This document shows positions 32,023-44,454 of a stretch of 64,000 bases of DNA, piece after piece (position 1 is the first letter of the stretch; the number at the start of each line of letters is the position of its first letter). Below the pieces are notes generated by a model. It was not told the DNA's origin and searched no databases. It was given only the letters and a program-made list of their open reading frames with translations. Both the position numbers and the translations under genes were made by a program. The DNA comes from Endomychus coccineus (lineage: Eukaryota > Arthropoda > Insecta > Coleoptera > Endomychidae). Where the stretch lies: NCBI GenBank assembly GCA_958510875.1, contig OY294068.1, forward strand, positions 159,128,388 to 159,192,387. Direction: 5' to 3'.

Positions 32023-33645
32023 TATGGAAGTGGACTCATCATGATTATTGTTTATTTCACGCACGAATAACCTTACTACTATGAGATGAATGTTCCTTTT
32101 CAAATGATATAGGAATAACTTCCCGAATATCGAAGGCAAACTGAAACGCATCTCTGGGCATTCTTCATCCCAGTCCGATTTCAATTAACGGTTTGAAGTT
32201 GTAGCGGTCGATTATACCCTTTGTAATCCAACATTTCGTTTCAGCTTCCGATCAGAACCTGCTATTTCAACTTTTTAGAAGGGTTAAACGCACGCACATG
32301 TAACTCTGAAACGATAATGAACAAAAACGTATAATAAATTCTTTGTTTTCGTTGGGTCTAGTTATTTCCGCGCGCTAATTGGAGCACCATTATCATTACT
32401 TTTAAAAATACAACAATGGCCTAAAGTTTCAGGAAAATGAAGATAGGTGGGAAAGGTAGATATATTCTTTTCCGTATCGCATGCAAATAATATTTGAAGT
32501 TTCGCTATTCGAGGCAAAAGTCCATTAGAATATTAAAATGTTCTTTATTTTAAACAGCATCAGAAACCCCTTTGTTCGTGCGATTATCTCATAAGGTGAA
32601 ACTTGAAAAAGCTCTTTGGTGGTTATGTTAATGGTGAAATGCCATTGTATAAGGTAAAGAGTTAAATGGTTTCGAAGCAAGGTACGGGCTTGCGGAACTC
32701 CACTTAAGAAGTTAGGTGCAATGCCACCTTACGTAGGAAACTTTTAAATTAAGTTGGAGCTGATATTTTGAGTGACGTAGTCGGCGTATTTAACAATTAA
32801 GGACTTAGCTGGGTGTGTTTCATTAATTAATGAAAGCAGCATCTCGGGGGACAAAAGCCGAATTCCCGTTGAACTATTCATATAGCTTGTAAAAAGTTTA
32901 AACGAATTTCCAAAACTTTTATTAAAAATATGCATTTTTCCTAGGCAGCGACGTTCCAAACAAAATTCATTAATCATCTCTGGGAATTTTTAATTCTAAC
33001 GTTCGCTGACAAAACAAAATGGGAATTGTTTCATTTAAATTTCAAATAGAACGTTTATTTTGTTTGAACATGTAGGAATTAATTCCCCTTTCAGAGACTT
33101 ATTTCAAATATGTATGTTCTTACAATACTTTGAAGCAAATATCAATTATTGGTACTTCCTATAGACCAATGATGCGAAGTTCTAAGGGCTATGGACTTGT
33201 GACAGAGTTCATTTTTTTCAGTGCAGCTTTCTTTACAGTATATAGACTTTGACGAATAAATACAGTTATACTCGATCACGAATTCTGAGCAGATAACATG
33301 AATTCCAGAAGTATTACAAATGAAATTTGAGCACTTGAAACTTATAAATATCTTTACCAAAAGCTGAAAATCCAGCTCTACAACTTGATTCTTATTTCAT
33401 TACTAAACCATCAGAATCGAAACTCATTTTGTTGAATTGGAGGATATTAAATATCGAAAACTCTGTTAAATAAATTAGGAATAATTGTAATTCACTTCTT
33501 ATTCATATTAATTATCTTGGTTTTCCCAATCCCAGACATCAACGATAAGAAGAGATTGCATTTCGAGGGAAGATATTTTTCAGGAATTTATTCCTTCATC
33601 TGTGAATGTATGTTCATTCAAGAATTAAATTAATTCAAATACGTA
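32023..33645. other. No recognisable feature
   Basis: AT-rich spacer between mariner copies 2 and 3. Minus frames at 32744-32977 and 33142-33360 are anonymous. Confidence 0.45.
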
Positions 33646-34312
33646 CGAGGCCAATGTGAAAAGTCCCTGAAAAATTAAACAAGAAATGATTTATTTGGGC
33701 AAAACTTATTTTATTTCTCAACATAATCTCCTTGTAGCTCGATACACTCCGTCCAACATATTTCTTTTTTTTTTCTTTCAAATATTACGATTTAGGCAAT
33801 CCTTTGAAATAGTTTGTTTCATGACCTCATCATTGGAGCCAAATCTCTTTCCGCCGAGCCGTCTCTTCAAGTTTTGGAAGTAGATAAAAATCGCAGGGGA
33901 TTGAATCTGTAGAATATGGCGCATGACTAACCAATTCTTAGTGCAATTCATGCAATTTTGCCATTGCGACTGCGGACCTATGCGCCCGTGCGTTGTCCTG
34001 GTGGGAGAGACCTTTTTTCTTTGCGGCCGCTTTCGCTTCCGATCGGCGTCAAATCGATCCAACAGCTCTGCATGATATACGCCGGTGATCTTTTTGCCCT
34101 TTTCAAGGTAATCGATATGGACGATACAGTGTGCATCCCAAAAAATTGTCATGACATTGTTGGCCCATAAACTCACCTTGGCCTTTTTCGACTTCGATTC
34201 GCCAAGGCAAGTTCACTGTTTCAACTGTTCTTTGGTCTCTGGTGTAGTGTGAAACTTCCATGTTTCCTCCACGATTACGAAACTACGTAAAAAGTTCTTT
34301 CTTTTTGCCTAG
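33646..34312 (-). mobile_element. Mariner copy 3, 3' half only
   Basis: One terminus is present (CGAGGCCAATGTGAAAAGTC after TA 33644-33645). The frame 33778-34176 covers WDAHCIVHIDYLEKGK, ELLDRFDADRKRKRPQ, the damaged second Asp region, and RRLGGKRFGSNDEV toward the C-terminus. Homology ends abruptly at about 34312 (AAAAAGTTCTTTCTTTTTGC), so the 5' half and second terminus are missing. Confidence 0.87.
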
Positions 34313-37225
34313 TTCCTCTCTCAACACTCCACCGCTTGCATACACGATGTTCTTCCCTACAATTAGGCCAGTAAAAAACTTGTTTTGCAGAATTTGAGAC
34401 TCTTGCGGATATCTCAGAATTTCCAAAATTTTGAAACTCCCTACACAGTCTATTTTTATCAGATAAATGCGCAATTTTGCACCAATTTTCCATCTTCGTA
34501 TCTCTTATAGTTTTCGAGATCCCAATGGTGAGGTTTGAATTCGAATCAGCCGGTATATTCAGGTGAAAATGAATTTGTGTTTGAATGTTACCATCCCACC
34601 TAAATTTTCATTCCATTAACTGCATTGAAAGACATACAAATAGTAGATGTTTTTTTCAACCTATCCCGTAGACGTAGAAGAAATATCGATTAACAGTTTT
34701 GGTACATTGATTTTTGAAAAAGGTATGAATTTAAAATATTTCCAATCTTCCTTCATTTCCGGTTATATCGGAAGTGTAGTATATGAACTTTGTTATTTTA
34801 AATAGAACCACACTTTTGTATGTTTGGTTCCCTAGTCGAAATTATACATGATTTTGATAATGCAACCGTACGTTGATTCTCTACTGATTTTGAGGTACCA
34901 TAATTTTGGTAAAATATATAGCGTTTGTAGGATCTTAGTTTATTGTGATTATCTTCAAAACTGATTTATAGAAGTTAATGAATTTTTGTCAACTTACTAA
35001 ATTATGAAACTGTGAAAGAAGAATAATGTCATGAATAACTCTTATTATATCCAACGCTGTGGGTGGAAAAAAATTTGGAGTACGTTCTTCTCCACCATCA
35101 GATAGACCGATTGATTCTTATAATGCGATCACATTTGATATTTTTTGAAAGTTTTTACAGTGTGAAGGATTCTGTTAGCTTCAACCTTGAATTGTTTCTC
35201 ATTATTGAATATTCCAATATTAGATGGATATAGTTTTCAACCAGTGTAATGAAACCGTTTGCGAAGAAGTTTCAATTGTATTTTGCTAGTAAAACATTCC
35301 TTTTCGATTCATTATTCATGATGCACATTTTCAGCAATGAACATATTAAAATTATCAAAAACATAATACAAAATCACAAAAATCTATACATCAGAGAAAA
35401 AGGTACCTATATGTAATTCAGCGAAGATATAGCGAAGACGCAGACGTTTTTACAACTGTCGTTCCTTCTCAATCTTGATATTGTTGTCGCTATCCACGAC
35501 AACCCAACCTTATTCCAAATTTCATTAGAAGGTGAAACTTTCCGATCTCTACATAGTTTTGATGATGCAAGGACTACATTTGAGAGTACAATTTGATGTG
35601 TACAAGAACTTTTACCAGATCACTTACAACAATAGTTGCATTTTTACCTCCACAGAAAAATGTATTGTTACATTAGATTGTGCCGTTCTAAAAACAGTTT
35701 TCTTTATATTCATAGATAGATAATTCCTAGTTGTCCATGCTTGAAGCTTCCCATATTATGTACGGTTATGTTATTCAATATGCCGGATTTATCAGCACCT
35801 TCAACAAGTGCATTGAAGTCGCCAGCATATGATGCGAATATAATTTTCTAAATCGATGGAGTGGGATAAGCCACGAGATTATTTTCAAAAAAAAAAGAAA
35901 TGTGTTGAACCCAGGATTGTACCTTGCAGAATCCCAATGTTCAAATATCATTTTCATACATAATTTTTCGCCTTTATCAAATGACATTATAGTTCCATTT
36001 CAACCCTCTAAGTAAGATCGGAACCATGTACTCGCATCCTATGATGTCATATCGATCTGGTTTAGCTGATACATTGGATGAGGAACGTTATTCATATACA
36101 TCAATCTCAAGTTGAATCTTTTTGAATGAGGAGTGTACTACTATTACTATTACTATGGTTGGCAATTACTTCAACAAACTCATACGGTGATAGTAATCTT
36201 TTGTTCAATCCATTTGATGAATCCATGAATGTACCATTCGGATATTTCATGAGAACAGCTTAATAAGAACTTCCTACACGTAGGTACTCTATATCTGAAT
36301 AATGCTATAAATATTAAGGAAAAATCTGATATCCCGAAATTTCCGATTCCTACGAAATATGGTTGAAACGGAATTTGCACTTATAGCGAAGCACACTAGT
36401 GCTGATAAAAATTATCAATATTGGCCAAATCGAGGGAAATCTAGACAGCGCGTAACATAAACAGTGTATGTTTCCCTACAAACTGTTCTACATTAAAGCA
36501 GCGGGAATGAAACGATAAAATGCGGCATGCAGCAATGATCCCGTTTTTAATGGGTAGCATTTAATGTTCTGAATACGCTCGGATTTAATTACGAAACCAG
36601 ATAAAGCGGCGATCAGTCAATTACAAAGTTTCGCCAATAAGATCTAAAGTTTGGATAAGTTTTATTTGTAACCAAGGAAATCCAATTCTGTTTATTTTCC
36701 ACACTATATTAACCAATATCTAAGTTGCAACCACCAAGGGGATTCTGAATAATATATCAGAAGTTTAGACGAAGTAAACGTCTCGTGTGGAGGAAGAAAT
36801 TTATCTTTATCTCATAAACTTATCGATTGGTGAATGGAATCCAATCTCGGAACTTAAATTAAATGTAGTAATACATCTACTCCACCAGATCAGGATTCAC
36901 AAATTGGAAATCACCAATCGGAATTGGAAGAATATAGACAATGATGGATGTTATTATAATATATCAGATTTCCATGAGGAAATAACACATTTTCTTTTGA
37001 ACTCTCCTCAAATGATCAATTATCTATTAGCACTCAACGTGTCACCTTGTAAGTGATTCGAAGTGTTCCTATGCTTATACTGACCGAATTGATTATTTAC
37101 TTTCTCTGACCGGAACCCAGTAAGTAAATTGGAGTCAACAATTATCTTCGTTATCGTATCTTCGTGTGTGCCCACTGTCTAATGTGCGATGTAAATGTTC
37201 AAAATGTTGTATAAAAAACCGCAAG
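34313..37225. other. No recognisable feature
   Basis: A long AT-rich stretch. Open frames such as 35532-35723 (+) and 36787-37056 (+, 89 codons) show no recognisable domain. Confidence 0.4.
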
Positions 37226-37918
37226 CCATGCTACACCAGTTTGGAATAAAATGTTACGAGGGTCTGACTCCTCGTCAGATGGAGTATAAGTCCTTCTCCT
37301 CCGACTTCTACAAGCTTACGAGAGGGAGAAACCAGAGCTAAAGAGGAACATACAAGCTGCATGATGTGGGTAAGAAACTATCGAAGAAAAAGTTTGAACT
37401 GAGTAAAGTTGGACTAAAACTAATTCAAATCTATTTGTCGAATACAAGAAATACAAAATTCAGTTCATGATATTATGTTTCTAGTTGCTATACAATAGGT
37501 GTCATCATTCCAAAATACAGTTTCCAGATCGGATGAAGTCACATAATATCATTGAGGAGAGGAGTCTAGTGGTAGCGGAACAACAATGAAATGAGTATCT
37601 CAACATTCGGAGAGGTAAGTCAAGGCCAGTCAAATGTACCATCAAAAACAAAACAAAAATTCTGATCTTTCTATAATTTTCCAGAACAGTCCGGCGACAA
37701 TTGCCGCAATGAAATTTTGTACAAGACCAACGGAAAAAACCCAGAAGAACGTTGTCCATATCACAAAAATGGAACATCCAAGACTAAAACTAGATGTTTG
37801 GTTTCAGCAAAAATTTTGCTCAGAGTGTTGTTTTGAGTCACATATTTAGTTTTCTCACTATACATAGTAGAAGAAAGTATTGTTATCGGTTTACAATAAT
37901 TTCCGGATTTTCGCGGAC
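37226..37918. other. Unassigned, slightly G+C-richer block
   Basis: 37258-37345 reads EGLTPRQMEYKSFSSDFYKL on the plus strand without a recognisable match. The frame 37634-37849 (+) is anonymous. Either could be an exon or unidentified repeat; neither is supported. Confidence 0.3.
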
Positions 37919-37919
37919 G

Positions 37920-39665
37920 TATCCGTTCTGAGCTTTTCTGAATCGATCTAGATATTTCTGAGACTATATTTGTAGGTGTACAAAAACTGTGGAGACGATT
38001 GAGCCATTTCTGTTAGTCGAAAATCTTTTTCAATACTTCAACTACATGAGAGAGAAATCTATTATTTTCGGAGAACATCGTGTGAGCCAACGGTAGAAAG
38101 TTCGGAAAGAAGATAAGGTTTGAAATTTTCCTTGTAGGTTTGAAGATTATAGGCATAGGCAAAGACCTCACTGAATGAAAAAATAAGTCTGATAGCAAGA
38201 AGTTCGGCAGATCTCGAGCTTGACAATGAAGGGGTGACTAGTTTGATCTCGTCTAGTCCGCCTATCTGGTATCTCTCGTGGTGGAACAACATACGTGATT
38301 TCTGATGAACACGTATCATGAGAATATCTGTAGAGAAGGGAGGGATCTCCAACCCTTCTACGATGTTCTAGAGAGGCCAAAAAACTGGTAAGTTAGACAT
38401 TATCAATCAGATGAGTTGCTTTCTTCTGGATAGAATACAAATATGTAAACAGTACTTCGAAACAAGTCGAATCTGTGCTTTGTAGATTATGAGGAGCTAC
38501 TGGGGTGTGAAGAAAACCAAGTTTTCAAAGGTGGTTTTTTCGCAATAGACCTCATATGATCGCCCCATGAGATGGTGCTGTTGGTGGTGATCCCGAGCAT
38601 GAATATAGAAGACTTCATAGGAATAGTTATAACTAATATCATCATATAAGGAATTGTGAGATTTGCCTTCATGGAGAAGACGCAAGCTTGAGTTTTGGTT
38701 TTATCAAACTCTACCGGATTATCGGATCCAAATTTCAAAATCTTTGCCAAATCTTCTTCAATTTTGTCAACCTGTCTCTGTTTGATTCCTCTGGTTTCAT
38801 TGGATGATATAGGTGCTTTAGATGAGGAATCAGTTCAAAATATACCATCATCTGCGAAGCTGTGGACGTGACAGGTGATCACTTGCAGCAGATCGTTTAT
38901 ATGGAGCAGAAACAAATTTGGTACGAATACAGATCCCTGTGAAACACCAGCGTTGATAGCCATTGTATCCATCAACCACCACATGCACTGATATATCTGA
39001 GAGGAAATTCGACAGTAAGCGACAGAATTGAGGCGGCAAACCATATAACGGAAGTTTCCCAATAAATGGCTTTGTTGCCAGACTCGATCAAATGCTTTGG
39101 AAATATCCAATGCTACAGCTAGAGATTCTTCATGTTTTCCAATAGATTTCTGCCAAACATGTGTTACGTAGGCAAACAGGTTTCCTGTTGATATCTGCTG
39201 GCGAGAACCATATTGCCGTTCATTCACGATTTTGAAGCTCTCTTGTTATTTGGATGAGACCCCGACATCGATTGCTTTCTCCATCATTTTAGACATCACA
39301 GTTGATAATCTATATTTATTAGGTCTTCTTTCCTTATTTTTTGAATTGGTTGGACTCTAGCTGTCTTCCAGCTGGAAGGAACACCAAGTACGTATGACAG
39401 GGTTAACAACCCGCAGAAAACTGTTGTTAATTCAGGCGCGCATTCTTTGAGGAGGTAGAATTTTGAGTGGCCTCATAGACTTTTTGGTATTGATATCAAG
39501 CAGAATGCGCCTAATTTTGCGCTGATGGAAGGCAATTCCAGGCATATGGCACCAATATTATGAGGGGTCCTTCCCTTGTGTATACAAAGTGCAATTTGCT
39601 GCAAACGTTTCAGCAGAAAGGTTGGCTTTTTCTTGTGGTGTAGTAGCCAGTGTGTTCTCATCTTT
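37920..39665 (-). pseudogene. LINE ORF2 remnant: linker, reverse transcriptase and C-terminal tail
   Basis: Reading the minus strand from 39665: SISAKLGAFCLISIP, then ECAPELTTVF, SSWKTARVQPIQKIRK (RT start), MNERQYGSRQQISTGNLF, AVALDISKAFDRVWQQ (motif A Asp), NAGVSQGSVFVPNLFLLHIN (motif B), HSFADDGIF (motif C with both Asp) and NPVEFDKTKTQACVFS. The tail has LEHRRRVGDPSLLYRYSHD, CSSEI, SHPFIVKLEICRTSCYQ. This is the standard order of a Jockey-like LINE without the endonuclease. Motif C is intact, but stops and shifts break the frame in several places. A fragment of the same family lies at 44455-44712. Confidence 0.88.
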
Positions 39666-40896
39666 GGTTAAGGGAGGGAATGAACTGGAAGTGGAGTTTC
39701 TACCAATTGCTCTAGCGAAAGTTCAAAACGAACGGATTTGAAATTTTGCTAATTTCTAAATTTGTGAAAATTGGGACTGTACTGATTTTGGGAGTGGGAG
39801 CTGCATTTCAAGAGTTATTCTTGCCTCAATATTCAGTTTTTCAGATAGAATTATAGTATTTCATTGAACCATAATGAAAATCATGTTTTTCTCATCATGA
39901 ATATCACACGCATTATATTCAACCTGCAGTAGTGTCCGAAATTCTTATTTCAAGATTCAAGTTACATCACCATTGTCATATCACAGTCTATTTCATGTTA
40001 CCATTAGCCACTAAGAATACTATTATAGTACTAAGAATATTTCAGCTATCAAATATCCATCCCCAGATTGAAGTGAATTAGAAGAAATGTACCTATTTAA
40101 ATACTATTTGGGGTTGATAATGCTACCAAGGGGTTACCATCAGCTGGAGATAAATACGTATCTAATGAATTGTTTTTTTGCTCATACTTTTCTATACCTA
40201 CTAAATTAAGTGGATATTTGTCCGTACTGACAAACTTTCTTGAGAAATGGTGTGACCTTCTTTTTGCTTCATGTGTTCGTTTCCGATTTTGTTTTGGTTC
40301 ATATTTATATAATATAAAATAAATATATAAAACGTTTTCCTTTCTGACCTGCAGTGGATCGCATTTGTACATCAAATCAGAGGCCAACACTACCAATATT
40401 TTACTAAAACAGTTGCTAACACATTATTATGCATTTCATAAAGTAGCAATTGGAATGCGCGGCACCGCGGTCACAAGAAAATTGGGTTCCGATTTCCTTC
40501 TCCAAATTGATGAGTCGCTCACGCCCACTCTGGCATTTTACGTGTATAACCAAATTGCACTTGTCCATGACAAGGTGCAGAAGCTGCAATAACGTTTAGT
40601 AACGCTTAGAATTCTTGGAAATATTGTTTAGTTCGCGCTCAATCACATTATCGATATCATAATTCAATTGATTCATACGTTACTTTTCAAATAAAAATGG
40701 AATTAGTTCCTTAAATATTATTACGCTCATTGAACCGTTTGATTACAAATTCGAACCTCAACAGTATGTTTTTAAAATTGAAAGTTTAATGAACGGAATG
40801 ATATTCAACAAAGTAATTGTGTTTCTATTTGTTTACAATCAATTTGCTGAACAAATCCTAATCATTCAAACACAACGGAAGATTATGGAGGCATAA
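39666..40896. other. No recognisable feature; anonymous frame 40365-40592
   Basis: The 75-codon plus frame at 40365-40592 has no recognisable domain; nothing else supported. Confidence 0.4.
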
Positions 40897-41215
40897 TAGT
40901 CCAGTCTATAAGCTGGGGATTTCCACCGACTTTCTGAAAAAAAAGCAAGGGGGCGTATGAAAAATAGTATGAATATAAATTCTTTTTGCATAATGTTCTG
41001 TGGCAGATTTGGATCATTCGTAAGGGTTGAGCTAAATGAACACGGGCTCTCATTTACCCCTAAACGCCAAGATAACACTATTATCACTCGCTTTTGAAGA
41101 TAACTTTGAATTTATGAAAAAATTTGGGCTTTTTGAGTCGTTGAACATGAATCCCAGGTCATTTTCCCGGAAAACTCATTGAATGGGCTGAAAATCAGGG
41201 AAATTTCGTCATTTT
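40897..41215. mobile_element. Half copy of the TAGTCYAGGCT foldback family
   Basis: Starts TAGTCCAGTCTATAAGCTGG, the terminus shared with 42026 and 51427. Further in, TTTTTGCATAATGTTCTGTG and the core GAGTCGTTGAACATGAATCC (41135) match the 51427 element. The right half is absent; hAT sequence follows. Confidence 0.75.
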
Positions 41216-41299
41216 CATACAGAATTGCTCATTGTTCACGCGATTATCGTTCTATAAGGGAATACAGCGAGTTGAGACCCTCATATTCGACGCATGGAA

Positions 41300-41733
41300 T
41301 AGTCTTCCAGGATGATACAGTGAGGTGAAGAAGTTGGCATATGGATTGCTGACGATCTTCGGGTCGACATATTCGTGCGAGCAAGCGTTCTCTTGCATGA
41401 ATATAATAAAAAGTTGAGTTAGAAGTCAACTAACAAACAAAAATCTAGAGTCGTGCTTGAAACTTAAAACAACAAGTTATAAGCCAGATTTAATCAAACT
41501 GTCAAAAGGCATGCAAAGCCAATGCTCCCATTGATGTAATTATCTATATTTGAGTTTTTATGTGAATAAATATCATTTCGTATTCAAAGTCGTTTATTTT
41601 AAATCAGAAGTCAAATGTATAGAAGTAAAAACTATAATATAGAAACGAAAATCTTTAGTGGCTCTTTATTAGCTTATAAATTTTATAAATTGTAACTTTT
41701 GGCTCTTTCGTTTCAATAAGTTGCCGACCCCTG
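41300..41733 (+). pseudogene. hAT transposase C-terminus and right terminal repeat
   Basis: The plus strand reads EVKKLAYGLLTIFGSTYSCE, QAFSCMNIIKS, a stop, then VRSQLTNKNLESCLKLKTTS, the hAT dimerisation domain of the zf-BED/GTF2I-repeat-like group (catalytic domain not present). About 180 bp downstream the element ends with GTTGCCGACCCCTG at 41720-41733, the reverse of a hAT terminal repeat CAGGGGTCGGCAAC. The following CACTAGAT (41734-41741) is a candidate 8-bp target duplication, but the left end is lost. Confidence 0.85.
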
Positions 41734-41759
41734 CACTAGATGGATAGAGTTAGTGAGGT

Positions 41760-42015
41760 AACCCATTGGTAAAAGTACTGTCCTCATTAAGACCATTTTG
41801 CCCTTTCTCACTCGAAAAGGTTTTCACGATTATAAGCCAAGCTGGGTCAGAGTTCAGTCTACATGAACTTCAATAAGTGTTCCGCCATCTCGCATGCCCT
41901 ACACGGCAGGTCATTCGTTAGACCCATAGTGTGCTTGTGTTTTCTTAGCTGACAGTGTCCCATGGCGATTCCTGTAAATAGTCGCAGGTTTGTTTCGAGA
42001 TAGTCTCAAGTAATA
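41760..42015 (-). pseudogene. LINE C-terminal fragment with CCHC motif
   Basis: The minus strand gives LETNLRLFTGIAMGHCQLRK, HKHTMGLTNDLPCRACE and MAEHLL, the Cys/His segment after RNase H in Jockey/R1-like LINEs. The spacing between the second Cys and His is a few residues short, so a small deletion is likely. Upstream domains are missing. Confidence 0.75.
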
Positions 42016-42025
42016 TTCAGCTGTT

Positions 42026-43115
42026 TAGTCCAGGCTGTGAACCGGGATTTTAGCTATAATAAAAAAAAAAACATGTAAGTTCGAATTAAAAATTTTCTTT
42101 TGAATTAGAATCAGGAGGTTCTCAGGATCATTCATACACCTTAAAACCTCTTGAGAACCCCAAACCCACCCATTGGGGGGCGAAAATGGCCCGAAATCTC
42201 CAAGTCTTGGACTGTATTTTCTACAAAAAAAAGCATTTTGGCATTTCGAGTGCACCTAGGGGTTTTTTTGGGTCGCTGAATACGAATCTGTAGCCAGATC
42301 TACTTGCAATCCAACGTAGGGGTGGTCAAATTGACGAAATTGGCCAATTTTGCACCTCTATATGTTATTTTGCAATTTACGTGTTTTAGGTATTTCGAAT
42401 GCACCAAGAAGGTTTTTTGGGTCGCTGATCACTAATCCATAGCCCCATTTACTTGCAATCCATCGTAGGGGTGGTAAAATCGGCGAAATTGGCCAATTTT
42501 GCACCCCTATATGTTATTTTGCAACTTACGTGTTTTTGGCATTTCGAATGCAACAAGGGGGTTTTTTGGGTCGCTGAATACGATTCCGAAGCCAGATTTA
42601 CTCAGAAGTAATTTTAAAATGCAAAAATAATAATAATTTAGAAGCGTGTCAAATTGGCCATTTTTGTAAATTTCCCACCCCTACGATGATATTCAAGTAA
42701 ATCTGGCTTCGGAATCGTATTCAGCGACCCTAAAAACCTCCTTGGTGCATTCGGAATGCCTAAAACACGTAAATTGCAAAATAACATATGAGGGTGCAAA
42801 ATTGACCAATTTCGTCAATTTTACCACCCCTACGATGGATTGAAAGTAAATCTGGCTACGGTTTCGTATTCAGCGACCCAAAAAACCGCCTAGGTGCACT
42901 CGAAATGCCAAAATACCTTTTTTTGTAGAAAATACAATCCAAGACTTGGAGATTTCGAGCCATTTTCGCTCCCAATGGGTGGGGTTGGGGTTCCCAAGAG
43001 GTTTTAAGGTGTATGAATGATCCTCAGAACCTCCTGAAGCTAATGCAAAAAAAAAAATTTCGATTCGAACTTACATGTTGTTTTTTTTTTATATTCCGGT
43101 TCATAGCCTGGACTA
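42026..43115. mobile_element. 1.09-kb palindromic foldback with 149-bp tandem units (FB-D), GGTCGCTGA family
   Basis: The ends TAGTCCAGGCT and AGCCTGGACTA are perfect inverted repeats; TA within them may be the target. Nearly the whole element folds back on itself around ~42640. In the left arm the core GGTCGCTGA recurs at 42271, 42420 and 42569. In the right arm its inverse TCAGCGACC lies at 42721 and 42870. All intervals within an arm are exactly 149 bp. The units also share GCATTTCGAATGCA and TAGGGGTGGT. No protein-coding capacity. Confidence 0.93.
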
Positions 43116-43269
43116 GTTTTTGGACAAAGTGGTAAGTAGATATCTATTATTTGGCACTAGAAACTTCCGTCAAATTTGTCCAGTACTGTAGCAACAGGGG
43201 ATTCAATTTTTTACTCAATTTCTATGACTCGTTCTCCACAATTAATTTTGTCCAGTGCACTTGGATCGT

Positions 43270-43505
43270 TCGATTTGTCGGTTTATAGTGTGCCTTTTGG
43301 AAGAAGATTAAGTCTAGCTGAGTCAACGCCACAGGCTGAAAACTGCTTAGACTGATCTATTTTATAGCCGAAACGTTGTAGCCTAATATAAGCCAATGCT
43401 GGCTGTGTCGTCCACCTCTCCGCATGTGCACAACCTGGATGAACAATAATGCCCATTATGTTCAGATAACTGTTCAGGATACAGTGGCCTGTGTGCAAAA
43501 TAATA
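43270..43505 (-). pseudogene. LINE C-terminal fragment, second copy
   Basis: The minus strand reads HTGHCILNSYLNIMGIIVHP, GCAHAERWTTQPALAYIRLQ and RFGYK. The TGHC-x-LN ... PGC order is the Cys/His tail of R1/Jockey-like LINE ORF2 proteins. It is a different family or very diverged from 41760-42015. Confidence 0.65.
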
Positions 43506-43667
43506 CAAAATTTGGTTGATGAACAATCTCTTGAGTTTGATGATCGTCCATCAAGCGTAGCAGTTATTTTAGATTCATCATAAATCTTCCAGTTGTTCTC
43601 AAATATGCAGCTCTAATTGAAATTTTTGAAGAATAAGTTATTTTTACAAATAGATATATAAAAATTC

Positions 43668-44165
43668 TCGGGAAATAGGTCACATCAACACTTTGTTCTA
43701 TATTTTCGTCTTCACGTACGTTTTGGTCTCACGACCATCATCAGAAGACTCATTATGGCAAAAAGGTTTTTTTTTAACTAATTAAACCCAAAGCGTCCAT
43801 ATCGCACCAATTTCAATCAAAAATGTAATAACGTGACGTAATAGTTTCGATCTCCAGTCGTTGAGACCCTATACCAACATGCGCTTGTATATTATAAGAA
43901 TATTACTCAATAGTGGATTCTTGTTATATTTTATACTTGAAATATTGACGTGGTACAATTTCGATTATTCGTGATTCTGTTCGTTTCGGCGACGTGGGCA
44001 TTTTTGATTGAAATTGGAACGATATGGACGCTTTGTGCTATAATTAGTTTAAAAAAAAACCTTTTTGAGATAATGAGTCTTCTGATGATGATCGTGAGAC
44101 CGAAACGTACGTAAAGACGAAAATATAACACAAAGTGTTAGTGTGACCCATTTCCCGAGAAGTTT
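43668..44165. mobile_element. Foldback/palindromic element FB-B, copy 2 (uninterrupted)
   Basis: TTCTCGGGAAATAGGTCAC at the left and GACCCATTTCCCGAGAA at the right are inverted ends. The arms pair over ~165 bp and contain the inverted CATCATCAGAAG / CTTCTGATGATG and CGTACGTTTYGGTCTCACG motifs. The middle has the segment that is split by the TTAA element in copy 1. Minus-strand reading of an arm gives a short peptide SSDDGRETKTYVKTKI before a stop, like the ends of Penelope-type proteins, but I do not call a gene. Confidence 0.88.
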
Positions 44166-44226
44166 TATATGTAATTCATACTGTGTCGAAAATCTTTATT
44201 ATATATTCATAAATAGAACGAGAAAT

Positions 44227-44431
44227 CTGATGGTGGAAGGGCCAGAAAAGAGACTAGATCCTCCTTTATCTACGCCAATGAACAAACGTTCTCAATTGGA
44301 AATTACAGGTATCTGTTTTGGGAGTACTTTCTTCTGCTTCTTATGCCCGGTGAAAATGCGATGTTTTTCGTCAAACAAACGGAATGGGAACACATCCTAG
44401 TTGCGATTGATCATGTATACTTAATTGGTAG
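44227..44431 (+). repeat. ~205-bp direct repeat, copy 1
   Basis: Matches 44718-44938 (shared AATGAACAAACG/AATGAACAAGCG, CAGGTATCTRTTTT, TTTTTCGTCAAACAAACGGA and TACTTAATTGGTA). The two copies bracket a LINE fragment. Confidence 0.8.
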
Positions 44432-44454
44432 TTCCGTGATTAGATGAGCATGAT

